A program made the position numbers and the translations under genes. Below are positions 14,437 to 14,754 of a DNA stretch of 14,754 nucleotides, in pieces (positions within the stretch are counted from its first letter, which is position 1; every line of letters starts with the position of its first letter). Source of the stretch: Oscillospiraceae bacterium (GTDB lineage Bacteria > Bacillota > Clostridia > Oscillospirales > Ruminococcaceae). Below the pieces are notes generated by a model. That model was not told the DNA's origin. It made no database searches and worked only from the letters and a program-made list of their open reading frames with translations. Where the stretch lies: positions 1-14,754 of the forward strand of contig DXWR01000198.1 of the NCBI GenBank assembly GCA_019416775.1. Direction: 5' to 3'.

Positions 14437-14754
14437 ATGAACTATCTCATTCTCTGCACCGGGAACACCTGCCGCAGTCCCATGGCGGCGGCGATCCTGC
14501 AACAAATGTTAACCGAAAAAGGGGACACTTCCTCCGGAGTCATCAGCGCCGGGCTGCAAACCATGGACGGCCTGCCCGCCAACCCCAACGCCGTGGCGGC
14601 TATGAAGGAATGGGGCATCGACCTGTCCGGCCACCGCTCCCGCCAGGTGACCCCCTTTTTGTTAAAACAGGCCCACCGGATCTTTGTCATGACCCCTACT
14701 CAGGCCCGAACCCTGGTGGGCGGGATGCCTTTGGTGGGGGATAAGGTGGTGAGC
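14437..14754 (+). CDS. Low-molecular-weight protein arginine phosphatase, YwlE type (3' end beyond the window)
   Basis: The first 106 codons of an LMW phosphatase. The P-loop CTGNTCRS (residues 7-14) gives nucleophile Cys7 and Arg13; Thr11 in place of the usual Ile/Leu is the mark of arginine rather than tyrosine phosphatases, as known for Bacillus YwlE. Later ISAGL, GHRSRQVT and a helix with FVMT fit the family, which runs to about 150 residues, so roughly 45 are missing; the general acid near the C terminus is not seen. It should reverse McsB-type arginine phosphorylation in the cytoplasm. I choose ATG 14437, 7 nt after AAGGA (14425-14429); ATG 14431 in the same frame is only 1 nt from it. 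In Bacillus, ywlE lies near the sua5 homologue ywlC, whereas here the two are 13 kb apart. Confidence 0.93.
   Translation, partial: MNYLILCTGNTCRSPMAAAILQQMLTEKGDTSSGVISAGLQTMDGLPANPNAVAAMKEWGIDLSGHRSRQVTPFLLKQAHRIFVMTPTQARTLVGGMPLVGDKVVS

Overview
The window looks like chromosomal core DNA from a moderately GC-rich, gut-type member of the Clostridia (Bacillota), plausibly Oscillospiraceae or a relative. The evidence is the gene content (a YwlE-type arginine phosphatase, a proofreading-deficient PolA, a coaE / lytic-transglycosylase neighbour pair, a BIG2-YkuD lipoprotein), strong AGGAGG ribosome binding sites, sigma-A-type promoters, and an intergenic palindrome around 14305-14365 that resembles repeats I associate with gut Clostridia. 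The taxonomic call is inference. I see no phage, plasmid, transposase, CRISPR, tRNA or rRNA signature.

Layout. (1) 1-1998: the 3' part of a threonylcarbamoyl-AMP synthase (Sua5) fused in frame to a complete dephospho-CoA kinase (CoaE), overlapping by 8 nt a membrane-anchored lytic transglycosylase. (2) 2074-3480: an M18 zinc aminopeptidase. (3) 3648-6041: a phosphoketolase (xfp) with a near-consensus promoter, strong RBS, strong terminator and highly biased codons, so probably very highly expressed. (4) 6280-8023: a MarR regulator and a MATE exporter in an overlapping two-gene operon, with a perfect 6-2-6 palindrome at the expected transcription start. (5) 8017-8517 (minus): an isochorismatase-fold cysteine hydrolase, tail-to-tail with the MATE gene. 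(6) 8691-9761: an L,D-transpeptidase lipoprotein with a BIG2 domain. (7) 9991-10983 (minus): DusB, sharing a bidirectional terminator with the transpeptidase gene. (8) 11376-13931: DNA polymerase I, preceded by a promoter / structured region / terminator array that could be a small RNA or attenuator leader. (9) 13932-14436: a 505-nt non-coding stretch full of inverted repeats. (10) 14437 to the end: the 5' part of a YwlE-type protein arginine phosphatase.

Most genes are housekeeping: tRNA modification (Sua5, DusB), CoA synthesis (CoaE), cell-wall remodelling (lytic transglycosylase, L,D-transpeptidase), peptide turnover (M18), central carbon flux (Xfp) and DNA repair/replication (PolA). MarR-MATE is a classic regulated drug-efflux unit. 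I do not see a clear new multi-gene system. The less ordinary items are the Sua5-CoaE fusion, the terminator-bearing structured region before polA, the palindrome-rich DNA after polA, and the hydrolase that seems to have lost the family's metal-site histidines.
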